DNA of 64,000 bases from Bacillus cereus ATCC 14579 (GTDB lineage: Bacteria; Bacillota; Bacilli; Bacillales; Bacillaceae_G): the NCBI RefSeq assembly GCF_000007825.1, contig NC_004722.1:653501-717500 (forward strand), read 5' to 3'. Shown here piece by piece: positions 17,122 to 25,507 of this stretch. The notes under the pieces are model-generated. The model was given only the letters and a program-made list of their open reading frames with translations. It did not search any database and was not told the DNA's origin. Numbering within the stretch: the stretch's first letter is position 1; every line of letters begins with the position of its first letter. A program made the position numbers and the translations under genes.

Positions 17122-18294
17122 GTGGATCGAGGAATTTTTAAAGAAGTTCCATTACCGTGTGCATTTTTGGATGAAGTGGCTTTAGATAGAAATATTCAAT
17201 CGATTATAGAGTTAAGTGGAAATAAGAAGATTCGTATAGCGAGTAAATCGTTACGTTCTGTTCCGATTATGCAAAAGATTTTAGCTGCAAATGATCGATT
17301 TCAAGGTATTATGTGCTTTTCACCTAGAGAGGTTTTATTTTTAATAGAACAAGGATTTAATGATTTATTGCTCGGATATCCTGCTTATGATGAAAGAGCT
17401 TTGTGTGAAATTAGTTTGCTAACAAAGAAAGGTTTCATTATAACTTGTATGGTGGATTGTGAAGAGCATATTGTGTATTTAGAAAAAATTGCTGAGAAAT
17501 CTAAAGGATGTTTTCGTGTTTGTTTGGATATTGATATGAGTAGTCGTTTCTTTCAATTTCATTTTGGTGTACAAAGATCCCCAGTAAAAAATGTGCAGGA
17601 TGCGTTGAAAGTAGTAGAAAAGGTGAGAAGGTCATCATATTTAATGTTAGATGGTGTGATGGGTTATGAAGCTCAAATTGCTGGGGTGGGAGACCATATA
17701 CCGAATCAATGGCTGAAAAGTAAAGTGATTTCGTATTTAAAGCAGAAATCAGTGCTAGAAGTGAAAGAAAGAAGAGAACATATTGTAAAAGCAATACAAA
17801 AACTTGGTATTGAGCTAAGGTTTGTAAATGGAGGCGGAACAGGAAGCATAAAAACAACTGAGAAAGATAATTCAGTTTCAGAGATTACAATAGGTTCTGC
17901 TTTTTATTCTCCGAAGCTGTTTGATTATTATAAAGAGGTGAAATTTCATCCAGCGGTCGGATTTGCTTTACCAGTTGTGCGTAAACCAGTCCAGTTTATT
18001 TACACTTGCCTAGGTGGTGGATATATTGCTTCAGGAGCAGTTGGAAAAGATAAAGAGCCTGAAGTTTGGAGACCGAAGGGTGCAAAACTATTAGCTTTAG
18101 AAGGTGCTGGCGAGGTACAAACGCCAATTTTTTATAGCGGCGAGGAACGAGTGGATATAGGAGAGTCCATTTTGTTTCGTCATAGTAAGGCTGGTGAATT
18201 ATGTGAGCGCTTTCCTTTTTTGTATCGTGTTAAAAAAGGAGAGATTGTTGGGAAGTATTCAACATATCGGGGGGATGGCCAATGCTTTCTATAA
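17122..18294 (+). CDS. PLP-dependent alanine racemase-like / D-threonine aldolase-like protein
   Basis: A fold-type III PLP enzyme of the group containing D-serine dehydratase and D-threonine aldolase. Seen: the PLP-lysine strand IRIASKSLRS near residue 40, LDGVMGYEAQIAG near residue 185, the glycine-rich phosphate-binding VNGGGTGS near residue 245, and a C-terminal beta domain (VDIGESILFRHSKAGEL, metal-site-like His). The reaction is unknown; such proteins are often annotated as amino acid deaminase/aldolase. GTG 17122, ten bases from AGAGGAG, is preferred over the TTG at 17101. Its end overlaps the flavin oxidase gene by 13 bases, so the two are cotranslated. Confidence 0.82.
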   Translation: MDRGIFKEVPLPCAFLDEVALDRNIQSIIELSGNKKIRIASKSLRSVPIMQKILAANDRFQGIMCFSPREVLFLIEQGFNDLLLGYPAYDERALCEISLLTKKGFIITCMVDCEEHIVYLEKIAEKSKGCFRVCLDIDMSSRFFQFHFGVQRSPVKNVQDALKVVEKVRRSSYLMLDGVMGYEAQIAGVGDHIPNQWLKSKVISYLKQKSVLEVKERREHIVKAIQKLGIELRFVNGGGTGSIKTTEKDNSVSEITIGSAFYSPKLFDYYKEVKFHPAVGFALPVVRKPVQFIYTCLGGGYIASGAVGKDKEPEVWRPKGAKLLALEGAGEVQTPIFYSGEERVDIGESILFRHSKAGELCERFPFLYRVKKGEIVGKYSTYRGDGQCFL

Positions 18295-19598
18295 AGGGGA
18301 AAAAGTGGAGAAATTGGACAGGGAATGTAGAAGGAACGCCGCATTATACGATGTATCCAGAAAGTATACAAGATGTAGTAGAAGTTGTGGGGCTTGCGCG
18401 AAAAAAGGGAAAGAAAATTCGTGTTGTCGGTTCAGGACACTCGTTTACCCCCCTTGTGCAAACGGAAGAAGTTTTAGTTTCTTTAGATGAATTGAAGGGT
18501 ATTGTGAATATTGATGCAGAGAAGATGGTTGCTGAAGTATGGGCAGGAACAAAGTTATATGATTTAGGGAAGTTACTTGAGGAAAAAGGCTATGCGCAAG
18601 AAAATTTAGGGGATATTGATTCACAATCTATTGCAGGAGCGATTAGTACGGGGACTCATGGAACGGGTATTACCTTTGGGAGTTTATCAACACAAGTTAT
18701 AGAGATTACGGCAGTTTTATCTAATGGTGAGAGTATAGTTTGTTCGGAAACTGAGAACGTAGAATATTGGAGAGCGTTTCAGTTGTCACTTGGAATGTTA
18801 GGTATCATTGTAAAGATAAAATTAAAGGTTATTCCAGCGTATTCACTCGTTTATGAAAGTGAAAAACAGTCATTATCCACTGTAATGAACAAACTAGAAG
18901 AATATAAGAAGCATCGTCATTTTGAATTTTTCGTTTTTCCTTATTCTGATGAAGTACAAGTAAAACTTACGAACGAAACAACGAATACAGGCAGTGATTT
19001 GAAATGGCATAAATTAAAGGTGGAGTTACTTGAAAATAGGATGTTCTCTTTACTATCTAAAGGGTGTAAATGGTTTCCTTCTATAAGTAAAGGAGTGAGT
19101 CGATTATCAGCTAAAGCTGTACCAAACACAAAAATAATTGGCCCGAGCTATGAAGTATTTGCTACATCACGTACGGTACCATTTTATGAAATGGAGTATA
19201 GCATTCCTTCAAAGTATATGAGGACGGTTGTAGAAGAAATCTCAAATCTTATTGAAAAGAAAAAGTATAAGGTGCACTTCCCGATCGAATGCCGCTATGT
19301 GAAAGGTGATGATATATGGCTTAGTCCAGCCTATGGAAGAGATTCAGCGTATATCGCTGTTCATATGTATAAAGGTATGAAATATGCTGCTTACTTTGGT
19401 GAAGTGGAAAAAATTTTTCTGAAGTATGAAGGGCGTCCGCATTGGGGGAAAATGCATACATTATCGTATGAGCAATTACAAGATATATATCCAGAGTTTC
19501 ATTCGTTTTTACAGGCGAGGAAGTCTCTAGATGAACTTGGAATGTTTTTTAATCCTTATGCAGAAAAGTTATTTATCCCGCTATTTGCCGGGCAGTAA
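18282..19598 (+). CDS. FAD-linked oxidoreductase, sugar-1,4-lactone oxidase family
   Basis: A 438-residue flavoprotein with a VAO-type FAD-binding domain and a C-terminal D-arabinono-1,4-lactone oxidase domain. Seen: the FAD motif RVVGSGHSFTPL (residues about 47-58; the His is the family's covalent-flavin position), GAISTGTHGTG near residue 120, and the C-terminal RPHWGKMHTL and LGMFFNPY. The ATG overlaps the upstream PLP-enzyme gene and follows a G-rich site (GGGGGGA). The last eight residues (FIPLFAGQ) and the stop are encoded by a bcr1-like repeat. Its substrate, an aldonolactone or sugar alcohol, is not known. Confidence 0.85.
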   Translation: MLSIKGKKWRNWTGNVEGTPHYTMYPESIQDVVEVVGLARKKGKKIRVVGSGHSFTPLVQTEEVLVSLDELKGIVNIDAEKMVAEVWAGTKLYDLGKLLEEKGYAQENLGDIDSQSIAGAISTGTHGTGITFGSLSTQVIEITAVLSNGESIVCSETENVEYWRAFQLSLGMLGIIVKIKLKVIPAYSLVYESEKQSLSTVMNKLEEYKKHRHFEFFVFPYSDEVQVKLTNETTNTGSDLKWHKLKVELLENRMFSLLSKGCKWFPSISKGVSRLSAKAVPNTKIIGPSYEVFATSRTVPFYEMEYSIPSKYMRTVVEEISNLIEKKKYKVHFPIECRYVKGDDIWLSPAYGRDSAYIAVHMYKGMKYAAYFGEVEKIFLKYEGRPHWGKMHTLSYEQLQDIYPEFHSFLQARKSLDELGMFFNPYAEKLFIPLFAGQ

Positions 19599-19627
19599 GA
19601 CCCCCACTGATTAAATTTTCACATTAT
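19572..19627 (+). repeat. bcr1-like repeat, short copy overlapping a gene 3' end
   Basis: Starts TTTATCCCGCTATTTGCCGGGCAGTAAGACCCCCACTGATT (given here only to show shared blocks CCCGC, GGGCAGTAAGA and CCCCCACTGATTAAA) and ends in a degenerate CACATTAT. It joins the left end to the right end of the long copy with the middle missing. Confidence 0.7.
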
Positions 19628-19633
19628 GTATAT

Positions 19634-19670
19634 AAAAAAGCTGACAAATAATTATTTGTCAGCTTTTTTT
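19634..19670. terminator. Bidirectional terminator between the flavin oxidase and VanZ-RDD genes
   Basis: A perfect 36-base palindrome, AAAAAAGCTGACAAATAA followed by its complement, with T-runs on both strands. The stop codon of the minus-strand gene lies in it. Confidence 0.95.
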
Positions 19671-20803
19671 AGTGTAATTGCATTTCTTGTATGACTAATA
19701 TGTTCATAAAATAGTAGTTTATCACGGCTAAATACATGCAGTAAAACATGAATAATGAATAGGCCGTTAATGATAAATAGGAATAACAATGTAATGAGTA
19801 ATACTAAAGGTTCTGTATGATTTAACATAGAGCTACTAGAAAGAATATAATTGATTCCGCCTAACGCAAAATAAAATATACCGTAGCGAATAAATAGTTC
19901 TTTTAATGTAATACGATCTGCTTTTCCTTTCAGATGAATGCGAAGCAATGCTTTCCCAATTGTTTTTCCATTTGTAAAGTATGGAATAAGAATAAAATAA
20001 ATAAGGATTGAACACGTAATGAAAATGAGTTCATACATATTCGTGTAAGATTGCATATTAGAAACGAAGAAAGAATTTCCTTTGTTTTTAACGACAGGTA
20101 CGACGATAGATAAGAAAATCCAATCAATTTGCATCGCGATAAGGCGACGAATGAATCCGACTGGTTTCGTTTCCAAATCAATATGACTATCTAACTCGTT
20201 TGTCTTCGGAAGGAAGTACGTAAATATTGGTGCAATGATAAAACCAATTACGCCACCTAATGTATTTAAAAACAAATCATCGATATCAAATAATCGGTAT
20301 GCACAATTGTATATACCGTATAATCCAGTCACTTGTGTTAGCTCGAAAAATAGTGAAAGGAAAAAGGAAATGCAAATTGTTTGTAAGAAACTACGTCGGA
20401 AATAATAACGTAAGTAAATACCGAATGGAACAGTTAATAGAACATTAAATGCAACTTGTAAAAACGCAGACTCTTTTAATAAGTAGAAATAAGTAGCTGG
20501 TTTCGTTAAAACTGCCGATGTATGACTACTAATCTCTTGTATGAAATAAAATGGTGAGAGTTGCATGTGTTGTGTATTAGCTGGTTGTAGGCTACAAGTA
20601 TCAAACGTTTGTGGTAACGGCAAAATAACAAGAAAATAGGCATTTAATAAGTAAAGTAATAATGAGTATAAAATAAATGAGCGCCATTTATTTAAATAAC
20701 CGTATTTTCGATAATTAAATATTAAAAAAGGGATTAAAAGAAACATTGCTAAAAAGGGGAATAAAATAAATGCTGTTTTTACTGGAAATAAATATGCAGT
20801 CAA
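19652..20803 (-). CDS. VanZ-like / RDD-domain fusion membrane protein
   Basis: A 383-residue integral membrane protein. The N-terminal half (about 1-200) has five or so helices with the VanZ-family segments FNVLLTVPFGIYLRYYF and GLYGIYNCAYRLFDIDDLFLNTLGGVIGF. The C-terminal half begins VGFIRRLIAMQIDWIFL (near residue 212), the RDD signature with Arg and Asp in the first helix, and continues with three or four helices. VanZ proteins are linked to teicoplanin tolerance; RDD proteins are often transport-related. The function is unknown. Start is TTG 20803, seven bases after AAAGGAG. Confidence 0.85.
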   Translation of the reverse strand: MTAYLFPVKTAFILFPFLAMFLLIPFLIFNYRKYGYLNKWRSFILYSLLLYLLNAYFLVILPLPQTFDTCSLQPANTQHMQLSPFYFIQEISSHTSAVLTKPATYFYLLKESAFLQVAFNVLLTVPFGIYLRYYFRRSFLQTICISFFLSLFFELTQVTGLYGIYNCAYRLFDIDDLFLNTLGGVIGFIIAPIFTYFLPKTNELDSHIDLETKPVGFIRRLIAMQIDWIFLSIVVPVVKNKGNSFFVSNMQSYTNMYELIFITCSILIYFILIPYFTNGKTIGKALLRIHLKGKADRITLKELFIRYGIFYFALGGINYILSSSSMLNHTEPLVLLITLLFLFIINGLFIIHVLLHVFSRDKLLFYEHISHTRNAITLKKADK

Positions 20804-20974
20804 AGTAAAACTCCTTTCAATGAAAATTCGTTTATCATTATAGCGCTAAAAATATTTAAATACAAAGTTAAAATCTTTCGAAATAGAAATAATTACTAAT
20901 TTTATAGGAATTAAGTTATAATAAATTTAATATGAGGATATTATGATTATGTAAGTTAAGAGAGGGTACAAGAG

Positions 20975-21178
20975 ATGCGATATGAACTTTTTTCTGTAAG
21001 TGGGGATCATATTACGACTTTTGAAAGTGCATGGCGTTTTCAGGAGGGAGAACAGATTTTTGTTCATGATGATCAAACAAAAAGAAACTTTATTATTATT
21101 CGTCTGACGCATGATGTATTTCAACAAAATAAACATGTTATTCGTTTGTATTGTCAAGAGAAGAAAGTGTATGCATAA
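20975..21178 (+). CDS. Hypothetical protein, 67 aa
   Basis: A small soluble protein, MRYELFSVSGDHITTF...VIRLYCQEKKVYA, with no signal peptide or membrane segment. The alternating beta-like pattern suggests a small all-beta or alpha/beta fold. GAGAGGG precedes the ATG and a strong terminator follows the stop, so it is probably expressed alone. I do not recognise a family. Confidence 0.7.
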   Translation: MRYELFSVSGDHITTFESAWRFQEGEQIFVHDDQTKRNFIIIRLTHDVFQQNKHVIRLYCQEKKVYA

Positions 21179-21182
21179 GAGA

Positions 21183-21219
21183 AGCCCTCTTACAGTATGA
21201 AAAGTAAGAGGGCTCTTTA
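21183..21219 (+). terminator. Terminator after the 67-aa gene
   Basis: Stem AGCCCTCTTAC/GTAAGAGGGCT with a 10-base loop. The tail is CTTTAT, and its TTTAT is also the left end of a bcr1-like repeat. Confidence 0.88.
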
Positions 21220-21270
21220 TCCCGCTATTTGTGGGAAGCACAATTGGTGAGGATTAAAGTTTCACTTTAT
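21216..21270 (+). repeat. bcr1-like repeat, short copy (55 bp)
   Basis: TTTATCCCGCTATTTGTGGG at the left and GGATTAAAGTTTCACTTTAT at the right, with the GATTGGTGAGG-like junction between. TTTAT occurs at both ends, and the left one doubles as the T-tract of the preceding terminator. Confidence 0.75.
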
Positions 21271-21305
21271 CATTTTGCCCCTCGTAAGGAATAAAAAGAG
21301 AAGGG

Positions 21306-21593
21306 TTAATGCACATAGGTAGCATTTGATTTGGAAGAAAGTATATAGCCTTGTATTTTGTGCTTCAAAGTTACATGGCCTTCTCTTTGAGAAAGCCATG
21401 TATGGTAATCTTGTTGTGTTTTCCATAACAGACGAATCATATATTCTGCCTTATCATTTGTACGATGAACATGTGAAAACTCTATGTTAATACAACCGTT
21501 CGTTCCAGGGGAAGGATAATATTGTTTAAGCCCATAAAGTAGCTCATTTTCATATTCGTACTTAATGTGAATGAGTTTAGTAACTATAAACAT
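21306..21593 (-). CDS. Hypothetical protein, possible ferredoxin-like (monooxygenase-type) fold
   Basis: A 95-residue soluble protein. The segment EYMIRLLWKTQQDYHTWLSQ resembles the conserved strand-helix of antibiotic-biosynthesis-monooxygenase/dimeric alpha-beta barrel proteins (a Trp-containing strand followed by an acidic helix ending in W), and the N-terminus begins with a beta strand. This is only a weak likeness. AGAGGTG seven bases upstream supports ATG 21593. It stands alone and a CodY-like site lies about 70 bases upstream. Confidence 0.65.
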   Translation of the reverse strand: MFIVTKLIHIKYEYENELLYGLKQYYPSPGTNGCINIEFSHVHRTNDKAEYMIRLLWKTQQDYHTWLSQREGHVTLKHKIQGYILSSKSNATYVH

Positions 21594-21663
21594 ATAAACA
21601 CCTCTTTTACGATAATAGTAGGAAAGATAGAATTACTGTAATAGTAAACTTAAATAATATTAT

Positions 21664-21678
21664 ACTATTCAGAAAATT
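21664..21678. promoter_or_regulatory. CodY-like motif upstream of the 95-aa gene
   Basis: ACTATTCAGAAAATT differs from the CodY consensus AATTTTCWGAAAATT at two positions. It lies 71 bases before the start of the minus-strand gene. Such matches arise easily in AT-rich DNA. Confidence 0.35.
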
Positions 21679-21714
21679 CTAAGTAAATAATAGATTTTAA
21701 CTTAATAGAGGTAT

Positions 21715-21754
21715 AAAAAAGCGAGTCATTCTATTACACTAGATGACTCGCTTT
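21715..21754 (-). terminator. Terminator of uppP
   Basis: On the minus strand AGCGAGTCATCTAG... pairs with ...AATGACTCGCT and is followed by TTTTTT. Confidence 0.93.
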
Positions 21755-21772
21755 CAATTTGTAAGTTTTACT

Positions 21773-22585
21773 TTATAAGAAAATAAGAGTAAGTACACCT
21801 ACGATAATACAATAGAAAGAGAAATATTTTAAATTTCCTTTTGCCATAATGTTCATAAACCATTTTAGTGAAATATACGTCATGATAAATGTTGCGATGA
21901 ATGCAACGACATATGGTACGAATAATGTGTCTAGATTTGGATCATTTGCAATGTCTGTAATGCTTAACAATAAGCCACCTAAGCTAACAGGAATGTATAG
22001 TAAGAATGAGAAGCGAAGTGCTGTTTCTTGCTTCATACCAAGTAACATTGCTGCTACGATTGTGGCACCAGATCGGCTTATTCCGGGAATCAGTGCGCAA
22101 GCTTGTGCTAATCCGACGATGATTGCATCTTTCATAGAAAGGTCGCCATCATTTTTACGACCGCGTAAATTTCTAATAATCCAAAGGCCGACAGCAGTAA
22201 TAAGAAGGGAAATCCCAACCATCTTCACACCTTTTAAGTACTGATCGATGTAATCTTTAAATAAAACACCAATAACACCTGCTGGAATGGTTGCAATAAC
22301 AAGATAAATAATAAAGAAGAAATCTGATTTTGCGTCTTCTGCTCTTGTAAATATATAAGAGAGACCATTCTTCGTTAGACGAATTAAATCATTTCTATAA
22401 ATAAGTAATACAGCTAATAATGAAGCTGAATTAACAAGTAGTTCGAAGCTAAACCCTTCTATTTTTAGTCCTAGCAAATGTTGTGCTAAAACGAGATGAC
22501 CACTTGAAGAAATCGGAATTGGTTCTGTTAGTCCTTGGAACAGACCGAGAATTAAATATTTTAAAACGTAGTAAAATTGTTCCAT
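21773..22585 (-). CDS. uppP: Undecaprenyl-diphosphatase UppP (BacA)
   Basis: An integral membrane phosphatase that recycles the lipid carrier undecaprenyl diphosphate for peptidoglycan and other wall polymers and confers bacitracin tolerance. The 270 residues contain both family motifs: QGLTEPIPISSSGHLVL near residues 18-34 (catalytic Glu, Ser and His) and the PGISRSGATIVAAM motif near residue 168. Seven or eight hydrophobic segments are present. A strong AAGGAGG lies upstream of the ATG. Other uppP paralogues normally exist in the group, so this copy is probably not essential alone. Confidence 0.95.
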   Translation of the reverse strand: MEQFYYVLKYLILGLFQGLTEPIPISSSGHLVLAQHLLGLKIEGFSFELLVNSASLLAVLLIYRNDLIRLTKNGLSYIFTRAEDAKSDFFFIIYLVIATIPAGVIGVLFKDYIDQYLKGVKMVGISLLITAVGLWIIRNLRGRKNDGDLSMKDAIIVGLAQACALIPGISRSGATIVAAMLLGMKQETALRFSFLLYIPVSLGGLLLSITDIANDPNLDTLFVPYVVAFIATFIMTYISLKWFMNIMAKGNLKYFSFYCIIVGVLTLIFL

Positions 22586-22681
22586 AATAACCTCCTTGTT
22601 TATTAGTTGAAAGAAACAACTTTTCCATTATAACAAAGATATGGATGAATATTGAAAAGAAATAAATATTCAAAATAAAAT

Positions 22682-22711
22682 AAAAATCCCTTATAGCAGT
22701 ATAAGGGATTT
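22682..22711 (-). terminator. Terminator of the chemoreceptor gene
   Basis: AAAAATCCCTTATA/TATAAGGGATTTTT hairpin just after the stop, with a T-rich tail on both strands. Confidence 0.9.
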
Positions 22712-22721
22712 TTATTTTTAA

Positions 22722-23663
22722 TTAAGAAGTTACTGTTTCTTGAAGACTTTTAGACAATTGAACATCGACTTTTTCAGCATCATGAATATGATTCATAATA
22801 GTAGTATTTAATTTTTGGAACATTTGTTGTGTGTTAGCGAATTCTCGTAATATGTCATCATTACAAGACTTTTGGTTTTCGATAGCCTTAATAACATTTG
22901 TAGCACCATTTTGTAACGTTTGAATCATAACTAAAATATTTTCAATTCTAGCATTTGTATCGGCGCTCATTTCTACACCTTCATCAACTAAATGTAAATT
23001 ATCTTTTGTGTTATCATATGCTTTTTCAATTTCTTCTTGAATTTTTTTCGTTAAGTTGCCGATGTTTTTTGTACTTTCTGCTGTACTTTCCGCTAGTTTT
23101 CTTACTTCATTGGCAACGACAGCGAATCCCTTACCATGCTCTCCAGCACGCGCGGCTTCAATACTCGCATTTAAAGCAAGTAAATTTGTTTGTGCTGCAA
23201 TGTTTTGAATGACTTCTACAATTTGCTCGATTTCCTTTGAGCGTTCGCTTAGATGATTCATACTATTAGACGTGCGTTGAGATTGTTCACCTAATTTATT
23301 AATTACAATAAGTAAGCGGTGAACGGATTCTTTTCCTTCATTAGAGCAGTCAATAATTTCTGCAATAGACTGAATTAAGCTTTGTTCCTTTTGTAACATT
23401 TCATTATTTAACTCATTGGAATGTGTCGTACGTGTTGAAACATTTTCGAAACATGAACTTAATTGTTGAACTAAGCTTTGAAGTGTATTGTGTTGGTTAT
23501 TTACAAGTTGATGCTCTTGGACAACGCTTTGTACACGATCGTGGATAGTAGAAATAGTCTCTTGTTTTTCAATATCTTTTTGTTTTAATTCTAATTCTAA
23601 TTCTTGTATACGCTCTTCTAATTGAGAAATTGTATGTTGGAGTGATTTTTTTTGAGTAAACAT
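22722..23663 (-). CDS. Soluble methyl-accepting chemotaxis protein
   Basis: A 313-residue cytoplasmic chemoreceptor with no membrane segment. Residues 1-60 form a predicted coiled coil (LEERIQELELELKQKDIEK). From about residue 100 the MCP signalling domain follows, with the highly conserved hairpin tip VIQNIAAQTNLLALNASIEAARAGEHGKGFAVVANEVRKLAE (cited in parts; residues about 147-190) that binds CheA and CheW. There is no recognisable PAS or globin sensor, so what it senses is open; the short tail after the hairpin is unusual. The ribosome site is weak (GGCGG, 13 bases). Monocistronic. Confidence 0.9.
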   Translation of the reverse strand: MFTQKKSLQHTISQLEERIQELELELKQKDIEKQETISTIHDRVQSVVQEHQLVNNQHNTLQSLVQQLSSCFENVSTRTTHSNELNNEMLQKEQSLIQSIAEIIDCSNEGKESVHRLLIVINKLGEQSQRTSNSMNHLSERSKEIEQIVEVIQNIAAQTNLLALNASIEAARAGEHGKGFAVVANEVRKLAESTAESTKNIGNLTKKIQEEIEKAYDNTKDNLHLVDEGVEMSADTNARIENILVMIQTLQNGATNVIKAIENQKSCNDDILREFANTQQMFQKLNTTIMNHIHDAEKVDVQLSKSLQETVTS

Positions 23664-23828
23664 GTATTTATTTCAACCGCCTTCGAAAGTTATATTTTCT
23701 CTATATTTGGATTTTAGCATCTTTTGTATTTTTTAAATATAGGAATTGTTAAATATTTAAGAATCTATTACATTTTATTCATAATTCTCTTTTTTTCGTC
23801 ACGAAAAATAAACTGTATTTAATCGTTT

Positions 23829-23845
23829 TGTAAACAAACTGTAAA
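23829..23845 (+). promoter_or_regulatory. WalR (YycF) box upstream of the 3D-domain gene
   Basis: TGTAAA-CAAAC-TGTAAA is a perfect match to the WalR direct-repeat consensus TGTWAH-N5-TGTWAH. It lies 38 bases before the start of a cell-wall protein gene. Cell-wall hydrolase genes of this class, including yocH in B. subtilis, are WalRK targets. Confidence 0.7.
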
Positions 23846-23883
23846 ATAAATCATGTATAACTGTATAAGAAGGGAGTCGGATT

Positions 23884-25176
23884 ATGAACTATTTTAAGCG
23901 AATCAGCTGTCTAGTATTAGCAGGAATTATCGGTCTTTCTAGTACAGTCGCTGTTAAAGCAGAGTCAAACGACGAGAAACTTAACAACATGCAACAGCAA
24001 TTGCAACAAAACGATGCAGAAATGCAAAAGAAAGAGCAAGAAAAGCAAGCTGTTAGTAAAGAAATTAAAGGTATCGAAAACGAACTACATAATTTAAATA
24101 ATACAATTGCAAAAAATAAAGAGGATCAAGCTGCTATTCAACGTAAAATTGATGAAACACATAAGCAGATTGAACAAAAAAAGGAAGAAATTATCGTTTT
24201 AGAGGATAAAGTCCTTGCTCGTAAAGATATTATGAGAAAACGTATGGTTTCTGTTCAAAACAGTTCAAATACAAGTTTAGTAGTAGAAGTTGTAGTAGAG
24301 TCAAAAAACTTTGCAGACTTCTTACAACGTATGAACGCAGTTTCTACTATTCTAGAAGCTGATAAAGAAATTTTACGTCTACAAGAACAAGATCTTCGTC
24401 AAATTGAAGAGGACAAGAAAACAATTGACGAAAAAGAAGCATCTTTAGTAGTAGATAAACAAAAATTAGCAAAAGCGCAAGCTGAACTGCAAGATAACCT
24501 GAAAAAACGTCAAGATAACTTGCAAACAGTTCAAGCTAAATATAATGAAGTTGCAAGCCAACTTAATTTAGCAGCGGAAGAGAAAGCTAAAATTGAATCA
24601 AATATGAAGGCAGTACAAGAAACGATTGCTCGTGAACAAGAAGCAGCAAGAATCGCAGCGGAAGAGCGTGCAAAAGCAGAAGCGGCTGCAAAAGCAGAGC
24701 AAGAAGCTTTAGCGAAAGCACAAGCGGAAATTGCTGAAAAGCAAAAGCAGGAAAAAGCTAATAAACCAGCTGAACCAGTTGCTAATAATAATTCGAAGGT
24801 AGAACCTACAAAACCTGCACAACCTGAACCATCTTCTAAGCCAACTGCTGGTGGGAAAGAAATTTATGTAGAAGCTACAGCTTATACAGCTGATCCAGGA
24901 GAAAATGGTTATGCGCCAGGTCAACAAGTATTTTCTGCATGGGGACCAGGTGGTAAAGGTTATAATCTAACTGCAAACCCAGGAATGAAATTAATTGCTG
25001 TAGATCCAAAAGTTATTCCATTAGGCAAAACTGTAAATGTTGAAGGGTATGGAGTCGCAATTGCAGCAGATACTGGTGGAGCGATTAAAGGTAACAGAAT
25101 TGATGTGTTAATGCCTGATAAAGGGTCTTCTAGTCAATGGGGAAGAAAAATTGTTAAAGTTACAATTTTAAACTAA
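23884..25176 (+). CDS. Secreted coiled-coil protein with C-terminal 3D domain (cell-wall hydrolase-like)
   Basis: A 430-residue exported protein. Signal peptide about 1-26 (ending VKA). Residues 30-270 are almost pure coiled coil (PcsB/CwlO-like N-domain), then an AEERAKAEAAAKAEQEA segment and a proline/lysine-rich linker. Residues about 325-430 form a 3D domain: VEATAYTADPGENGYAPG, MKLIAVDPKVIPLGKTV, AADTGGAIKGNRIDVLM, with the three conserved aspartates that form the lytic transglycosylase-like active site of this family. It probably remodels peptidoglycan, with the coiled coil controlling activity. A WalR box supports this. Confidence 0.88.
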   Translation: MNYFKRISCLVLAGIIGLSSTVAVKAESNDEKLNNMQQQLQQNDAEMQKKEQEKQAVSKEIKGIENELHNLNNTIAKNKEDQAAIQRKIDETHKQIEQKKEEIIVLEDKVLARKDIMRKRMVSVQNSSNTSLVVEVVVESKNFADFLQRMNAVSTILEADKEILRLQEQDLRQIEEDKKTIDEKEASLVVDKQKLAKAQAELQDNLKKRQDNLQTVQAKYNEVASQLNLAAEEKAKIESNMKAVQETIAREQEAARIAAEERAKAEAAAKAEQEALAKAQAEIAEKQKQEKANKPAEPVANNNSKVEPTKPAQPEPSSKPTAGGKEIYVEATAYTADPGENGYAPGQQVFSAWGPGGKGYNLTANPGMKLIAVDPKVIPLGKTVNVEGYGVAIAADTGGAIKGNRIDVLMPDKGSSSQWGRKIVKVTILN

Positions 25177-25181
25177 AACGT

Positions 25182-25217
25182 AATCCAACTTTACAATACG
25201 TAGAGTTGGATTTTTTT
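25182..25217 (+). terminator. Terminator of the 3D-domain gene
   Basis: AATCCAACT/AGTTGGATT stem followed by seven T. Confidence 0.9.
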
Positions 25218-25288
25218 ATAATAATAATGTTAAGTTGAGTTTACATTTTGTTAAGGGTAGCATACAATAATGGTGAGAGGTGGTAAAT

Positions 25289-25507
25289 TTGACCATTTTA
25301 AACAGAGTAAAAGAATTAAGAGCTCGTTTTAACTTTACGCAAAGTGTATTAGCAGAAAAGGTTGGAGTAACGAGACAAACAATTGCTGCAATTGAAAAAG
25401 GGGATTACGTTCCTTCTTTGTTATTAGCACTTACGATTTGTGATGTGTTCCAGTTAAAGATGGAAGACGTGTTTGTTTTAAATAAGGAGGAGGAAGAGGA
25501 TGAATAG
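25289..25507 (+). CDS. XRE-family regulator, small (first XRE/membrane pair)
   Basis: A 72-residue Cro/CI-type helix-turn-helix protein, VKELRARFNFTQSVLAEKVGV then TRQTIAAIEKGDYVPSLLLA, typical of the YozG-like group. GAGAGGTGG is well placed for TTG 25289; the GTG at 25280 lies inside that site. The acidic C-terminus (NKEEEEDE) overlaps the next gene, a membrane protein, by eight bases. A similar XRE/membrane pair is at 37679-38312. It probably represses its own operon. Confidence 0.9.
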   Translation: MTILNRVKELRARFNFTQSVLAEKVGVTRQTIAAIEKGDYVPSLLLALTICDVFQLKMEDVFVLNKEEEEDE

